From NCBI RefSeq assembly GCF_029407905.1, contig NC_073625.1, positions 166,428,240-166,492,239 of the forward strand: 64,000 bases of DNA. The letters run 5' to 3'. Below the pieces are notes generated by a model, which was not told the DNA's origin, searched no databases, and saw only the letters and a program-made list of their open reading frames with translations. Below are positions 46,320 through 56,276 of the stretch, piece after piece (positions within the stretch are counted from its first letter, which is position 1; every line of letters begins with the position of its first letter). The translations under genes and the position numbers were made by a program. The DNA comes from Bubalus kerabau. Lineage: Eukaryota; Chordata; Mammalia; Artiodactyla; Bovidae.

Positions 46320-47073
46320 AGTATATTATGGACTACATTATTTTATTATTTTATTTTCTTATGTTGAACCATTCTTATATCCCTGGGATAAGTCCCACTT
46401 TGTGCGTAATCCTTTTAGTAAGCTGTTGAATTTGATTTGCTAGTATTCTGTTGATAATTTTTTGTATAATATGCACAGGAATATTCCTATGCAGTTTCCT
46501 TTCCTTGTGGTTTCTTTATCTTTGGGTCAAGATAAGATGACCTCAAGAATGTGTTAGCAAGTATCCTTTTTTTTGTTTGTTTGGAAGAGCTTGAGAATTT
46601 TATTAATTCTTCTTTAAATATTTGATGGAATTCACTGGTGAAGTCATCTGGTCTTGAACTTTTCTCTTGGAGGGTTTTGATTACTGCATCCATCTCTTTA
46701 CTTGCTTTATGTCTGTTGAAATTTTCTATTTCTTCTTTAAAAAAAAATTTATTTATTTTATTTTTGACTGCACTGGATCTTCATTACTGCACACAGTCTT
46801 TCCCTGGTTGCAGAGAAGGAGGGCTACTCTCTAGCTGCAGTGCGCTGGCATCTCGTTGCCCAGGCTTCTCTTGTGGAGCATGAGGGCTAGGGCACATGGA
46901 CTCAGTAGTTGTGGCACACCAGCTTCGTTGCCCTTCCGCATGTGGGATCTCCCCAGCAGGGATTAAATCCATATCCCCTGCATTGGCAGGCAGAGTCTTA
47001 AGCACTGGACCACCAGGGAAGCTCCTCTATTTCTTATTGAGTCAGTTTTGTAAATACTGTGCTTCTAGAAATT
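46320..47073 (-). mobile_element. Ancient L1 ORF2 fragment, interrupted by CHR SINE
   Basis: The minus-strand frame 46693-46487 encodes 'SSRPDDFTSEFHQIFKEELI', a decayed version of the L1 RT block corresponding to 'SPGPDGFTAEFYQ'. L1 text surrounds it ('aaatttgctagtattctgt'-like, about 46435) and resumes at 47025 after the SINE ('tctatttcttattgagtcag'). Confidence 0.78.
46739..47024 (-). mobile_element. CHR-type SINE (long variant)
   Basis: A minus-strand SINE with a reversed A tail at 46739-46765, middle blocks 'ggctactctctagctgcagt' and 'gactcagtagttgtggcaca', and the tRNA-like head at the right ('gagtcttaagcactggacca'). It is nested in the old L1. Confidence 0.8.
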
Positions 47074-47298
47074 AGTAAAAAAAAAAAAAAAAACCTGAAA
47101 CACTTAAAAAAGGACATAAACAAGAAATCAATCCATGCATAAGTAAGAAACCATCAGTAAAATTCCCATTTTGCTGAGGTGTCCTTGGTTTCCCAGTGTC
47201 CTTGGCTTTCCCTCCACTGTGGTTTCACTATAGGCAATTCTGCCCTAGGTTGGTGGTTGTTGAATGCCCTCCAGCCATCAATCTGAAATGGAGATGAA
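47074..47298. other. Single-copy DNA with A run
   Basis: A17 occurs at about 47078-47094. No other feature was recognised. Confidence 0.4.
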
Positions 47299-47309
47299 CA
47301 ATCAAGTAA
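47299..47309 (+). repeat. BovB copy K target-site duplication, left
   Basis: caatcaagtaa is repeated at 48558-48568 beyond the complex 5' junction. Confidence 0.88.
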
Positions 47310-48464
47310 GTTCAGTTCAGTTCAGTTTAGTCGCTCAGGTGTGTCCGACTCTTTGCGACCCCATGAATTGCAGCACGCCAGGCCTCCCTGTCCATCAACA
47401 ACTCCCGGAGTTTACTCAAACTCATGTCCATTGAGTCAGTGATGCCATTGAGCCATCTCATCCTCTCATCCCCTTCTCCTCCTGCCCCCAATCACTCCCA
47501 GCATCAGGGTCTTTTCCAATGAGTCAACTATTCGCATGAGGTGGCCAAAGTATTGGAGTTTCACCTTCAACATCAGTCTTTCCAATGAACACTCAGGACT
47601 GATCTCCTTTAGAATGGACTGGTTGGATTTCCTTGCAGTCCAAGGGATTCTCAAGAGTCTTCTTCAACACCACAGTTCAAAACCATCAATTCTTCAGCAT
47701 TCAGCTTTCTTCACAGTCCAACTCTCATATCCATACATGACCACTGGCAAAACCATAGCCTTGACTAGACAAACCTTTGTTGGCAAAGTAATATCTCTGC
47801 TTTTGAATATGCTGTCTAGGTTGGTCATAACTGCCCTTCCAAGGAGTAAGCGTCTTTTAATTTCATGCCTGCAATCACCATCTGCAGTAATTTTGGAGCC
47901 CCCAAAAATAAAGTCTGACACTGTTTCCACTGTTTCCCCATCTATTTCCCATGAACTGATGGGACCAGATGCCATGATCTTCATTTTCTGATGTTGAGCT
48001 TTAAACCAACCTTTTCACTCTCCTCTTTCATTTTCATCAAGAGGCTTTTTAGTTCCTCTTCACTTTCTGTCATAAGGGTGGTGTCATCTGCATATCTGAG
48101 GTTATTGATATTTCTCCCAGCAATCTTGATTCCAACTTGTGCTTCTTCCAGCCCAGCGTTTCTTATGATGTACTCTGCATAGAAGTTAAATAAGCAGGGT
48201 AACAATATACAGCCTTGATGTACTCCTTTTCCTATTTGGAACCAGTCTGTTGTTCCATGTCCAGTTCTCACTGTTGCTTCCTGACCTGCATGTAGGTTTC
48301 TCAAGAGGCCAGTCAGGTCATCTGGCATTCCCATCTCTTTCAGAATTTTCCACAGTTTATTGTGATCCACACAGTCAAAGGCTTTGTCATAGTCAATAAA
48401 GCAGAAAAAGGTCTTTTCCTGGAACTCTCTTGCTTTTTTGATGATCCAGCAGATGTTGGCAATT
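47310..48464 (-). mobile_element. BovB LINE copy K, with rearranged 5' junction
   Basis: A minus-strand BovB running from the 3' end (47310) to a point in the RT start ('gatgttggcaatt'). Antisense frames 48370-47981 and 47984-47694 encode the palm (with 'RYADDTTLM') and the C-terminal region. A one-base loss near 47990 separates them. Beyond 48464 the expected BovB is replaced by an inverted copy of the right flank, then 26 bases of BovB in the opposite orientation. Confidence 0.92.
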
Positions 48465-48626
48465 CACTTTTTCTCTGAGTTTCCAAAAAGGTTTGATTCG
48501 AATCTGATTTGGGAGTGAGTTTACTTGATTGCCTGTTCAAGCTGGTTTTAGAAAAGGCAATCAAGTAAACTCACTCCTAAATCAGATTCAAATCAAACCT
48601 TTTTGGAAACTCAGAGAAAAAGTGAA
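48463..48626. repeat. 72-bp inverted repeat (fold-back) at BovB 5' junction
   Basis: The arms at 48463-48534 and 48555-48626 are reverse complements at 70 of 72 positions, with a 20-base spacer (48535-48554). The right arm is the original flanking DNA and starts within the target-site duplication. The left arm is its inverted copy. The spacer plus arm edges (48534-48559) is a BovB RT segment in sense orientation. Confidence 0.95.
48534..48559 (+). mobile_element. 26-base inverted BovB segment (5' end of copy K)
   Basis: tgttcaagctggttttagaa and six more bases match the BovB RT start in sense orientation, opposite to the rest of copy K. In BovB it lies about 16 bases upstream of where the main body of K begins, so it is the inverted 5' part of the same insertion. 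Confidence 0.88.
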
Positions 48627-49090
48627 GAATGATGTTAAAATATGGAGTTTTCATTTTGACTGAACTATGTTTTCCAGATTCTCAGTTGGGTAAATGTGTT
48701 GAAATTCTGAAAGATAGTGTGCATAGAACACATTATACAGAGAACCCAGCAAACCAAATATAACTTTGTAGGATACCAAAAATCATAAATGTTCTGAAAA
48801 GATTCTCAGTCTCTATCTTTTATGGCAAATGTAACTGGTTTTAAGTACTGTTTAGTGTTGTTTACAATTTCACAAACTTCTGGAAGTAAAACATTTCAAA
48901 GTAAGTTTACTAAAGTGTGCAATACATATTCTTTCAAAAGAAATTCTGGAGCAGCAGAGATATCTCCTTTTCTTTCTTTTTTTCTATGTGGCTTTTATGC
49001 AATATTTTTGCTTATCTCAACCCATTATTATACTAGTAAATCAAAATAAAGCAAAACAAAAATAGGTTGCACATCTATCAAGACTTAAAA
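48627..49090. other. AT-rich single-copy DNA
   Basis: No feature was recognised. Confidence 0.45.
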
Positions 49091-49265
49091 ACATTCCTGT
49101 AAAGGAATTTTAGAGTTGGAAGGAACCATACCAGTAAGTCAAATTTATTCATTTTAACAGATATAAAAAAACTGAAATCTCAAAATGTCAAGACTCAGTA
49201 AAAATCAGATAACTTGTGAATGGAATGATCAGAGTAAGAAGTAGATCTCCAGTCTCCCCAAGGAG
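49091..49265 (+). mobile_element. MIR-type SINE
   Basis: 'tagagttggaaggaaccata' near 49111, then 'ttcattttaacagatataaa' and 'agtagatctccagtctcccc' near 49239, follow the order of MIR. Confidence 0.68.
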
Positions 49266-49306
49266 GAAAATTACTACTACCCTTAATAGATTATACTTAT
49301 TTTCAC

Positions 49307-49939
49307 TTTGAGCTTCCCTGATAGCTCAATTGTCAAGGAATCTGCCTGCAATGCAGGAGATCCTGGTTCGATTCCTGGGTCAGGAAGATCTACTGGAGAA
49401 GGGAAAGGCTAACACCCCAGTATTCTTTGGCCTCCCTTGGGGCTCAGCTGGTGAAGAATTTGCCTGCAATGCGGGAGACCTGGGTTTGATCTCTGGGTTG
49501 GGAAGATCCTGTGGAGAAGGGAAAGGCTACCCACTCCAGTATTCTGGCCTGGAGAATTCCAGGACTGTGTAGTCCATGGGCTTGTAAAGAGTCGGACACG
49601 ACTGAATGACTTTCACTTTCACTTTTTAGGGCTTCCCTGATAGCTCAGTTGGTAAAGAATCTGCTTGCAAGGCAGGAGACCCTGGTTCTATTCCTGGGTC
49701 AGGAAGATCTGCTGGAGAAGACATAGGCTATCCACTCCAGGAGTCTTGGGCTTCCCTTGTGGCTCATCTGGTAAAGAATCCACCTGCAATGTGGGAGACC
49801 TGGGTTTGATCCCTGGGTTGGAAAAATCCCCTGGAAAGGGGAAAGGCTACCCACTCCAGTATTCTGGCCTGGAGAATTCCAGGACTGTATAGTCCATGCT
49901 GTTGCAAAGAGTCAGACATGACTGAGTGACTTTCACTCA
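49307..49939 (+). mobile_element. Four-unit SINE array (two Bov-A2-type dimers)
   Basis: Four sense-strand SINE units lie in a row: short (49308-49425), full (49431-49620), short (49629-49747), full (49748-49939). Each short+full pair is a dimer ending in ctttcactt tails. The outer flanks share ttattttca (49297-49305 and 49940-49948). The first unit keeps a perfect RNA polymerase III B box (ggttcgattcc at 49365-49375). The dimers differ at roughly one base in eight, so this is not a very recent duplication. Confidence 0.85.
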
Positions 49940-49948
49940 TTATTTTCA

Positions 49949-50445
49949 TTTCGTGCCCTATACTATCAAGATCATTGCTAATTTATAGTCTATTCTATTG
50001 TCCTCTTTTTGTCTCTAGATTATTTTTAATAGCAATGTAAGTTTCATTAATAAAGCTGATTTCAACATTCAGCTGAATTAATTTAAATAGCAATGGCATT
50101 TAAATCTGTAACTTTAATTTAATGCTAATTAATTCTTTAAAAATATATCTTAATATTTTTCCTAAAATGCATTTGTTTATTGAACTTGGGTGTGATTTGA
50201 CAATAATTCTGTATTTACCATTTATGTCTGCCCCTTTTCAAATATGTTATAAGAAAACTGGTGATATTAAAGAAGACACTCAATAGACTGGCAAACCAAT
50301 AGTGTGAGAATGAATAGAAAATCCAAGTAGTAAAACCAGAATAGAGAAATAATTATGAAAAAAAGAAAGATAATCTGTAGCAGATTGTTTCAAAAAATTT
50401 CAACTGAACTTGATAACCGGGGGGAAACAGGGAACATGATGGCTT
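49949..50445. other. AT-rich single-copy DNA
   Basis: No feature was recognised. Confidence 0.45.
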
Positions 50446-50664
50446 ATGTGTGCATGCATGCTCAGCCGTGTCTGACTCTCTGTGGCCCCATGGACTGTAA
50501 ACTGCTAGGCTCCTCTGTCCATGGAATTTTCCAGATGAGAAGACTGGAGCAGACTGCCATTCCCTACTCCAGAGTGTCTTCCCGACCCAAGGTTTGAACC
50601 GTGTCTCCTGCATCTCCTGCCCTGGCAGGCAGATTCTTTTATCACTGCGCCACCTGGGAAGCCC
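50446..50664 (-). mobile_element. Bov-tA SINE
   Basis: A full-length minus-strand SINE from 'gcatgctcagccgtgtctga' to the head 'gccacctgggaagccca'. Confidence 0.88.
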
Positions 50665-51596
50665 ATGTGTTGGTTTATAGAACTGCCATTAGACAAAAAG
50701 GGATTGTGTGTTCCGTTTTTGGTTGTTTATCAGAACTAAAACACACGGCATACACTGTTTTAATAGTTTTGCTACTTTCTTTATCTGTGTTCTTAGCATG
50801 GACCTCTTAAGAAGAATTAATCATATGAACAATTTCATAAGGCATGGGATAATTTTTTCAGTCATTTTATTGTCTTCATTTTAATATTTAATATAGCTAT
50901 TTTGTTCATGACTAATTTTTAGATAGATACTAAATGAAAGTAGTGGCATTATTTGAAAATAAAATTATTGTATATAATTGTATAAAGGCAATTTTGTATG
51001 GTGCCATGGTAATACGATGTGGTTTTGTAGCTTTCTGATGCCATACAATGATGATTAGAATGTAGATGGTGATGAATAATTGTATTTCATAAAGCCGGAT
51101 ACAAAAACATAAGTGTAAAAATACACTTAAAGTTTTTCCATGAACAAAAGACATTTTTCTGTCTAAATATATTGTAAAAACTTTTGTTTGATCATAAAGG
51201 TAAGAAGAAACTTTTTCATTAAGAGCCGAATATTTCCAACTTTCTGCACCTTAATTGTGCCTTGCAATTCAAGTCAATTATTATAAAGTGAAGAAAATAA
51301 TTTTTTATAATCTTTGTACAACTCAAAAATATTCACACAAATTTTTCCAAAGTTCAAAAGCAATTATGTGAAACAAGCAAAGGACTTTAAAGATATTACA
51401 TCAAACTGTTAAGTCAAATGGAGTTGATGCTTCCAGAATCTGCATCTTCCAACAGCTGCCATGACAAGATTAAACCTCTTCCATCTTCCTGAAACTGCAT
51501 GTCAGTCCTACACAAGCTCTTTTTGGAATGGGGTCTATTGGGCAGACATTATCTATTTTCTCTCCTTCCATTCATTCTCCCACTCTTGGAATGCAG
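50665..51596. other. AT-rich single-copy DNA
   Basis: No repeat or coding signature was recognised. Confidence 0.45.
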
Positions 51597-51699
51597 GCTA
51601 GTTTTTAAAATACTTATTTATTTTATTTGACTGCCCCAGGTCTTAGTTGTAGCATACCAGATCTTTTTTTGGGCATGTGAACACTTAATTGTGACATAT
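51597..51699 (-). mobile_element. CHR-type SINE, left half (split by LTR)
   Basis: The antisense CHR tail and middle ('aatacttatttattttattt', then 'ggtcttagttgtagcatacc') stop abruptly at the LTR. The head of the same SINE resumes at 53529. Confidence 0.7.
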
Positions 51700-51804
51700 T
51701 GATAGCTTATGGTGAATGGTGTCAGATTCTTGATCTCTGAACAAGATTGAGCTTCAAGACCAGGGACCAGGCTTGATCACTCAAGAGCTTTTGTGTAGCA
51801 GAGT

Positions 51805-51810
51805 TTTATT
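51805..51810 (-). promoter_or_regulatory. LTR polyadenylation signal
   Basis: TTTATT on the plus strand is AATAAA on the LTR strand. It lies about 85 bp downstream (in LTR direction) of the TATA-like box, consistent with a short R region. Confidence 0.65.
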
Positions 51811-51894
51811 AAAGTATGAAAAGGGACAGAGAAAGCTTCTGACTTAGACATCAGAACAGGGACAGAGAATTTCCCCCTTGCTAGTCTAGGAAAA

Positions 51895-51903
51895 GTATTT
51901 ATA
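51895..51903 (-). promoter_or_regulatory. LTR TATA-like box
   Basis: The minus strand reads tataaatac, upstream of the presumed transcription start in the U3/R boundary. Confidence 0.6.
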
Positions 51904-51960
51904 CACTTTTTAAATTAGCTATTACAATATATCAAAAGAATGTCTCAAGTTTGTAAAAAT

Positions 51961-52062
51961 TTTACCAGATCCACTCCCACAATTTACATTTTATGGTAAC
52001 AAGATTAGAATATAGCAATAGAAAGATCTTACCAGACTCACTCCCATAACATACATTCTAAG
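51961..52062 (-). repeat. U3 imperfect direct repeat, period about 67 bp
   Basis: 'ttaccagatccactcccaca' at 51962 recurs as 'ttaccagactcactcccata' at 52029, with similar sequence following each. Tandem U3 repeats in LTRs often carry enhancer activity. Here it is a structural observation only. Confidence 0.75.
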
Positions 52063-52109
52063 ATATCAGGACTAATCAGAAGGTTTTCAGGAAGGAGAAA
52101 CTGTTCTCA

Positions 52110-53240
52110 GTTCAGTTCAGTTCAGTTCAGTCGCTCAGTCGTGTCCTACTCTTTGTGACCCCATGGACTGCAGCACACCAGGCCTCCCTATCCATCACCA
52201 ACTCCTGGAGTTCACTCAAACTCACATCCATGGTGTCGGTGATGCCATCCAGCCATCTCATCCTCTGTCGTCCCCTTCTCCTCCTGCCCCCAATCCCTCC
52301 CAGCATCAGAGTCTTTTCCAATGAGTCATCTCTTCACATGAGGTGGCCAAAGTACTGGAGTTTCAGCCTTAGCATCATTCCTTCCAAAGAACACCCAGGA
52401 CTGATCTCCTTTAGAATGGACTGCTTGGATCTCCTTGCAGTCCAAGGGACTCTCAAGAGTCTTCTCCAACACCACAGTTTAAAAGCATAAATTCTTCAGC
52501 ACTCAGCTTTCTTCACAGTCCAACTCTCATATCCATACATGACCACTGGAAAAATGATAGCCTTGACTAGACGGACCTTTGTTGGCATATTGCTTTTCAA
52601 TATGCTATCTAGGTTGGTCATAACTGCCCTTCCAAGGAGTAAGCGTCTTTTAATTTCATGGCTGCAATCACCATCTGCAGTGATTTTGGAGCCCAAAAAA
52701 GTAAAGTCTGACACTGTTTCCACTGTTTCCCCATCTATTTCCCATGAACTGATGGAAACAGATGCCATGATCTTCATTTTCTGAATGTTGAGCTTGAAGC
52801 CAACTTTTTCACTCTCCACTTTCACTTTCATCAAGAGGCTTTTTAGTTCCTCTTCCCTTTCTGCCGTAAGGGTGGTGTCATCTGCATATCTGAGGTTATT
52901 GATATTTCTCCCGGCAATCTTGATTCCAGCTTGTGCTTCCTCCAGCCCAGCGTTTTTCATGATGTACTCTGCATATAAGTTAAATAAGCAGGGTGACAAT
53001 ATACAGCCTTGATATACTCCTTGTCCTATTTGGAACCAGTCTGTTGTTCCATGTCTAGTTCTAACTGTTGCTTTCTGACCTGCATATAGTTTTCTCAAGA
53101 GGCCAGTCAGGTGGTCTGGTATTCCCATCACTTTCAGAATTTTCCACAGTTTATTGTGATCCACACAGTCAAAGGCTTTGGCATAGTCAATAAAGCAGAA
53201 ATAGATGTTTTTCTGGAACTCTCTTGCATTTTTGATAATC
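52110..53240 (-). mobile_element. BovB LINE copy L, 5'-truncated
   Basis: A minus-strand BovB inserted in the LTR and flanked by ctgttctca (52101-52109 and 53241-53249). Antisense frame 53164-52496 encodes the RT palm from 'MDHNKLWKIL' through 'RYADDTTLTAE' to the C-terminal 'ESWTVKKAEC'. A short in-frame loss occurs near 'KSNMPTKV' (about 52585-52592). The C-terminal end follows at 52321-52127. The 3' tail is five ttcag units. Confidence 0.94.
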
Positions 53241-53528
53241 CTGTTCTCAAGCAGGATACTTTGTTGTTATATAGCCCTAGTACTGAGTTTAAACTGAGTT
53301 GTTTATTGTGTAATCATCAGTTCCAGGCTTAAAATAAAAAAGAAACAAACAAAAAAGTTTTACTTGACTAAGTAATGTAGAGAAAAAAATAAATAAATAA
53401 AAAGACGTTTGTCTTTTCCTCCTCCTTGAGAATTCCAGACCCCTATCTCCTCCTTAAGAGCCCCAGACCCGTTTTTCCTCCTCGAGGCGCCCAGACTTCT
53501 TATACCTACCTAGGAATTGACTCTCTCA

Positions 53529-53620
53529 GTATGAGATCTAGTTCCCTAACCAGGGATTGAACCTGGGCCCCATGCATTGGGAGTATGGGGTCTTAGTCAC
53601 TGGACCTCCAAGGAAGTCCA
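53529..53620 (-). mobile_element. CHR-type SINE, right half (head)
   Basis: 'gatctagttccctaaccagg' and 'gtcttagtcactggacctcc' to 'aaggaagtcc' complete the SINE begun at 51597. The LTR lies between the halves. Confidence 0.75.
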
Positions 53621-53866
53621 TGAAATGAAGGTTCTTGACCACCTACAACACAACCAGAACTCTGCTCTGCTGCAGGTCGACAAAGCCTTCTAACACCAGA
53701 ATCTTTCCTGAAATCTAGCTCTACTTTTGACTGTGTTGCTTTTCTGAGTTTCCAACCCGTATCCCTTGGCTTTCTTGACATTTCACCTTCCTGACTGTTC
53801 CTTTATCTCCTTTCATGGTGTTCATTTCTTACACTGCTGCCTTTGCCTTAATTTTATGTTAGGTTT
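53621..53866. other. Single-copy DNA
   Basis: No feature was recognised. Confidence 0.4.
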
Positions 53867-54072
53867 TTGAGCTTCCCTGATGGCTCAGATGGTAAAGAAC
53901 TTGCCTGCAATTCAGGAGACCCAGGTTTGATCCCTGGGTTGGGAAGATCCCCTGGAAAAGGAAATGGCTACTCACTCCAGTGTTCTTGCCTGGAGAATTC
54001 CATGGACAGAGGAGCTTGGCAGGCTACCTTCCATGGGGTCCCAAAGAGTTGGACACGACTGAGTGACTAACA
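53867..54072 (+). mobile_element. Bov-tA SINE
   Basis: A full-length, well preserved sense-strand SINE ('gagcttccctgatggctcag' to 'gttggacacgactgagtgac'). Confidence 0.92.
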
Positions 54073-54505
54073 CTATGCTATAGTTGATTCACAATGTTCT
54101 GTTAGTTTCAGGTATACAGCAATGTGACTCAGTTATACATATACGTGTACCCTTTCTTTTGGGGCTTCCCAGGTGGCACTAGTAGTTAAGAACCCACCTG
54201 CCAATGCAAGAGACTTAAGAGACACAAGCTTGATCTGTACGTTGGAAAGATCCCCTGGAGAAGGAAATGGCAGCCCATTCCAATATTCTTACTGGAATCA
54301 CATAGAGTCGGGCACGACTGAAATGAATTTGCACAGCACGGTTCTTTTTCAGATTCTTTTCCCATATAGGTTACTGAAAAGGGCTGAGTAGAGTTTCCTG
54401 TGCTATATAGTAGGTCCTTCTTGATTATCTATTTTATATAAGATAAAACTTCCTAGTTTACCCCTCTCCATCTTTCCTCTTTGGTAACCACAAGTTTGTT
54501 ACTCT
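54073..54505 (-). mobile_element. Old L1 3' end, interrupted by a SINE
   Basis: 'ttgattcacaatgttctgtt', 'cagcaatgtgactcagttat' and, after the SINE, 'ttttcccatataggttactg' and 'tgctatatagtaggtccttc' are typical of an antisense artiodactyl L1 3' UTR. Confidence 0.65.
54163..54334 (+). mobile_element. Bov-tA SINE with internal deletion
   Basis: A sense-strand SINE with an intact head ('gggcttcccaggtggcacta'). About 40 bp between 'aatattcttactgg' and 'aatcacatagagtcgggcac' are missing. It is nested in the L1 3' end. Confidence 0.85.
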
Positions 54506-55817
54506 ATCCCTATCCAACATTATTCATTCCTTACACTGCTGTTTTATCCTTATGAAAGCTTACACATCTGTTCTTGACACCTGCAATTTTGGTTTAGCAG
54601 GTTTATTAAATCAACCACTGTAATAGCTTTTATTTTTTTTTCTGATTACTTCTAAATGTCAAACTCCATTCATAACCCACTGCCTTTGTCCCTGTGTCTG
54701 TTCTTAGCAGCTTACATAGGCCACATAAGGGGTATACAGATACATATATATCCAACAGGGAAATTATCTCTCTCCCTCCAAGACAAGTAGTCCTTTCAAA
54801 TAGCTTCATTTTAGTCAGAAGTATTAATATCATCAACCCCTTAAACTGGAAAGCCCAGATCAGGTTTTTCTTTCATATCTTATATAAAACTAATTTTAAT
54901 ACTGTCATCTATCCCTTCTAAATGCAGCAGAAATAAAAAATCACACACTTCCAACCCGACCTCCATGGTTGCTTACCCAGGTTTTATTTCATTTCATGGA
55001 TGGGTCAGGGGATTCCATTTAACATTCCAAATAGAAATTATTCATGACTTCACACAATCTCACAATCTTTATCCCACCCTATATTCAGCAAATGATCTCA
55101 GATACAAACTTTATGGAGAAGATTAATACATGAGACCTTAAAAGAAACAAGCCTGCTTCTCTCATCAGGATTATTAGCCAAAGATTACATTTGGAATCAA
55201 ACTAAGTTATATTTAACTACTATCAGTCTTGGAAGTTTAAGCTTTTTATGCCTAAGATGAGTGCATTTTCAGTGGTATTTTTCTTACCTGAGATAATGTA
55301 TACCACTCCATATCTATTACAAATGTTTGTGCAAGAAGTAATAGCTGGCCCAAATATGGAGCCTTAAACAAATATGAGTTTGTTTTTGTTATACAGCAAG
55401 AAGCCTCTGATGAGCAGTTACTAGTGCTAGTTGAACAGCTCAATGATCAATGAATTAACCCCAAGGCATTAGATGTTCTTTGCAGCTTCAGTCATCACAT
55501 CTGAATTCCAACAAGAAGAAGAAAAAAGGGGGTGTGAAGATGACAATGGGCTTCCCAGAAATCACACAACTGAGTTTTGCTTAAATGCCATCATTCAGAA
55601 CTCTTTTTGGAAGTTCCTCAACCAAAATGTGGGGATTAAGTTGACCAATAATATCCACTTGGTATCTTTTGTCTATTTACAGTTTTTTCCCAAAGCTTGC
55701 CTAAAATCTCACCTCCTTCAAGAAAATGTCTTCACCTGTTGTTGACCACACTCATCCCTAATTCCTGTAGATTTCCATTTCAGTGATAGCAGATTCATAC
55801 AGTATACCATTAAGAGA
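54506..55817. other. Single-copy DNA, possible L2 trace
   Basis: No gene is supported. A 90-codon frame at 55473-55745 overlaps text near 55705-55760 that faintly resembles an L2 3' region ('ctcacctccttcaagaaaat'). Confidence 0.35.
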
Positions 55818-55849
55818 TTTTGCACTTAATGTTTTAATTAAGTGCAAAA
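55818..55849. repeat. 13-bp perfect inverted repeat (hairpin)
   Basis: ttttgcacttaat (55818-55830) and its reverse complement (55837-55849) are separated by six bases. A third, imperfect copy of the arm follows at about 55867-55879. There is no U-tract terminator context, which would not apply in an animal genome in any case. Confidence 0.85.
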
Positions 55850-56049
55850 AATTTAAAATTTGTTTTTTTGCACTTAATATTGCACTAATATTTTGCATTT
55901 AATGTTTTGTCTCCTTAAAATGTGAATGTGTACTGAGGGCAGAGGTTATGTTGTAGGGGTCTTTGCTGTTCACACAGGACCATGTGAGGCATATAACAAT
56001 ACCCCCAGTTACTCAGGAAGTTAGATTCATGCAAGTTCAAATCTGAAAT

Positions 56050-56264
56050 GCGTGCATGCTCGGTCGTGTCCAACTCTTTGCAACCCTATGGACTATAGTC
56101 TTCCAGATTCCTCTGTCCATAAAATTTCCTAGGCAAGAATACTTGAGTGGGTTACCTTTTTCTTCCCCAGGGGATCTTCCTGACCCAGGGATCAAACCCA
56201 CGTCTCTTAAGTCTCCTGCATCAGCAGGCAGATAATTTACTACTATTGCCACCGGGGAAGTCCC
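56050..56264 (-). mobile_element. Bov-tA SINE with clear TSD
   Basis: A full-length minus-strand SINE flanked by the 12-bp repeat caaatctgaaat (56038-56049 and 56265-56276). Confidence 0.93.
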
Positions 56265-56276
56265 CAAATCTGAAAT

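Larger units (their letters stand above)
51700..53528 (-). mobile_element. Solo retroviral LTR, interrupted by BovB copy L
   Basis: On the minus strand the element begins tgagagagtc (at 53528) and ends agctatca (at 51700), the usual TG...CA termini. Removing BovB and its duplicated target leaves about 690 bp. A TATA-like tataaatac (complement of 51895-51903) and an AATAAA signal (complement of 51805-51810) are placed as in an LTR with U3, R and U5 in that order. There are no gag, pol or env sequences next to it, so it is a solo LTR left by recombination, or one whose partner is outside the window. It sits inside a CHR SINE. I would place it among ruminant endogenous retrovirus LTRs but cannot name the group. 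Confidence 0.82.

Noticed and set aside
48463..48626. Palindrome as a DNA transposon with inverted termini
   Set aside because: The right arm is plain flanking DNA containing the BovB target duplication, and the spacer is BovB. There is no independent target duplication around the palindrome.
49308..49380. tRNA genes suggested by box A/box B in SINE heads
   Set aside because: The heads do not form a full tRNA and are fused to SINE bodies and tails.
49307..49939. Regular SINE array considered as a CRISPR-like array
   Set aside because: The units are 120-190 bp SINEs, not short repeats with spacers, and the genome is a mammal's.
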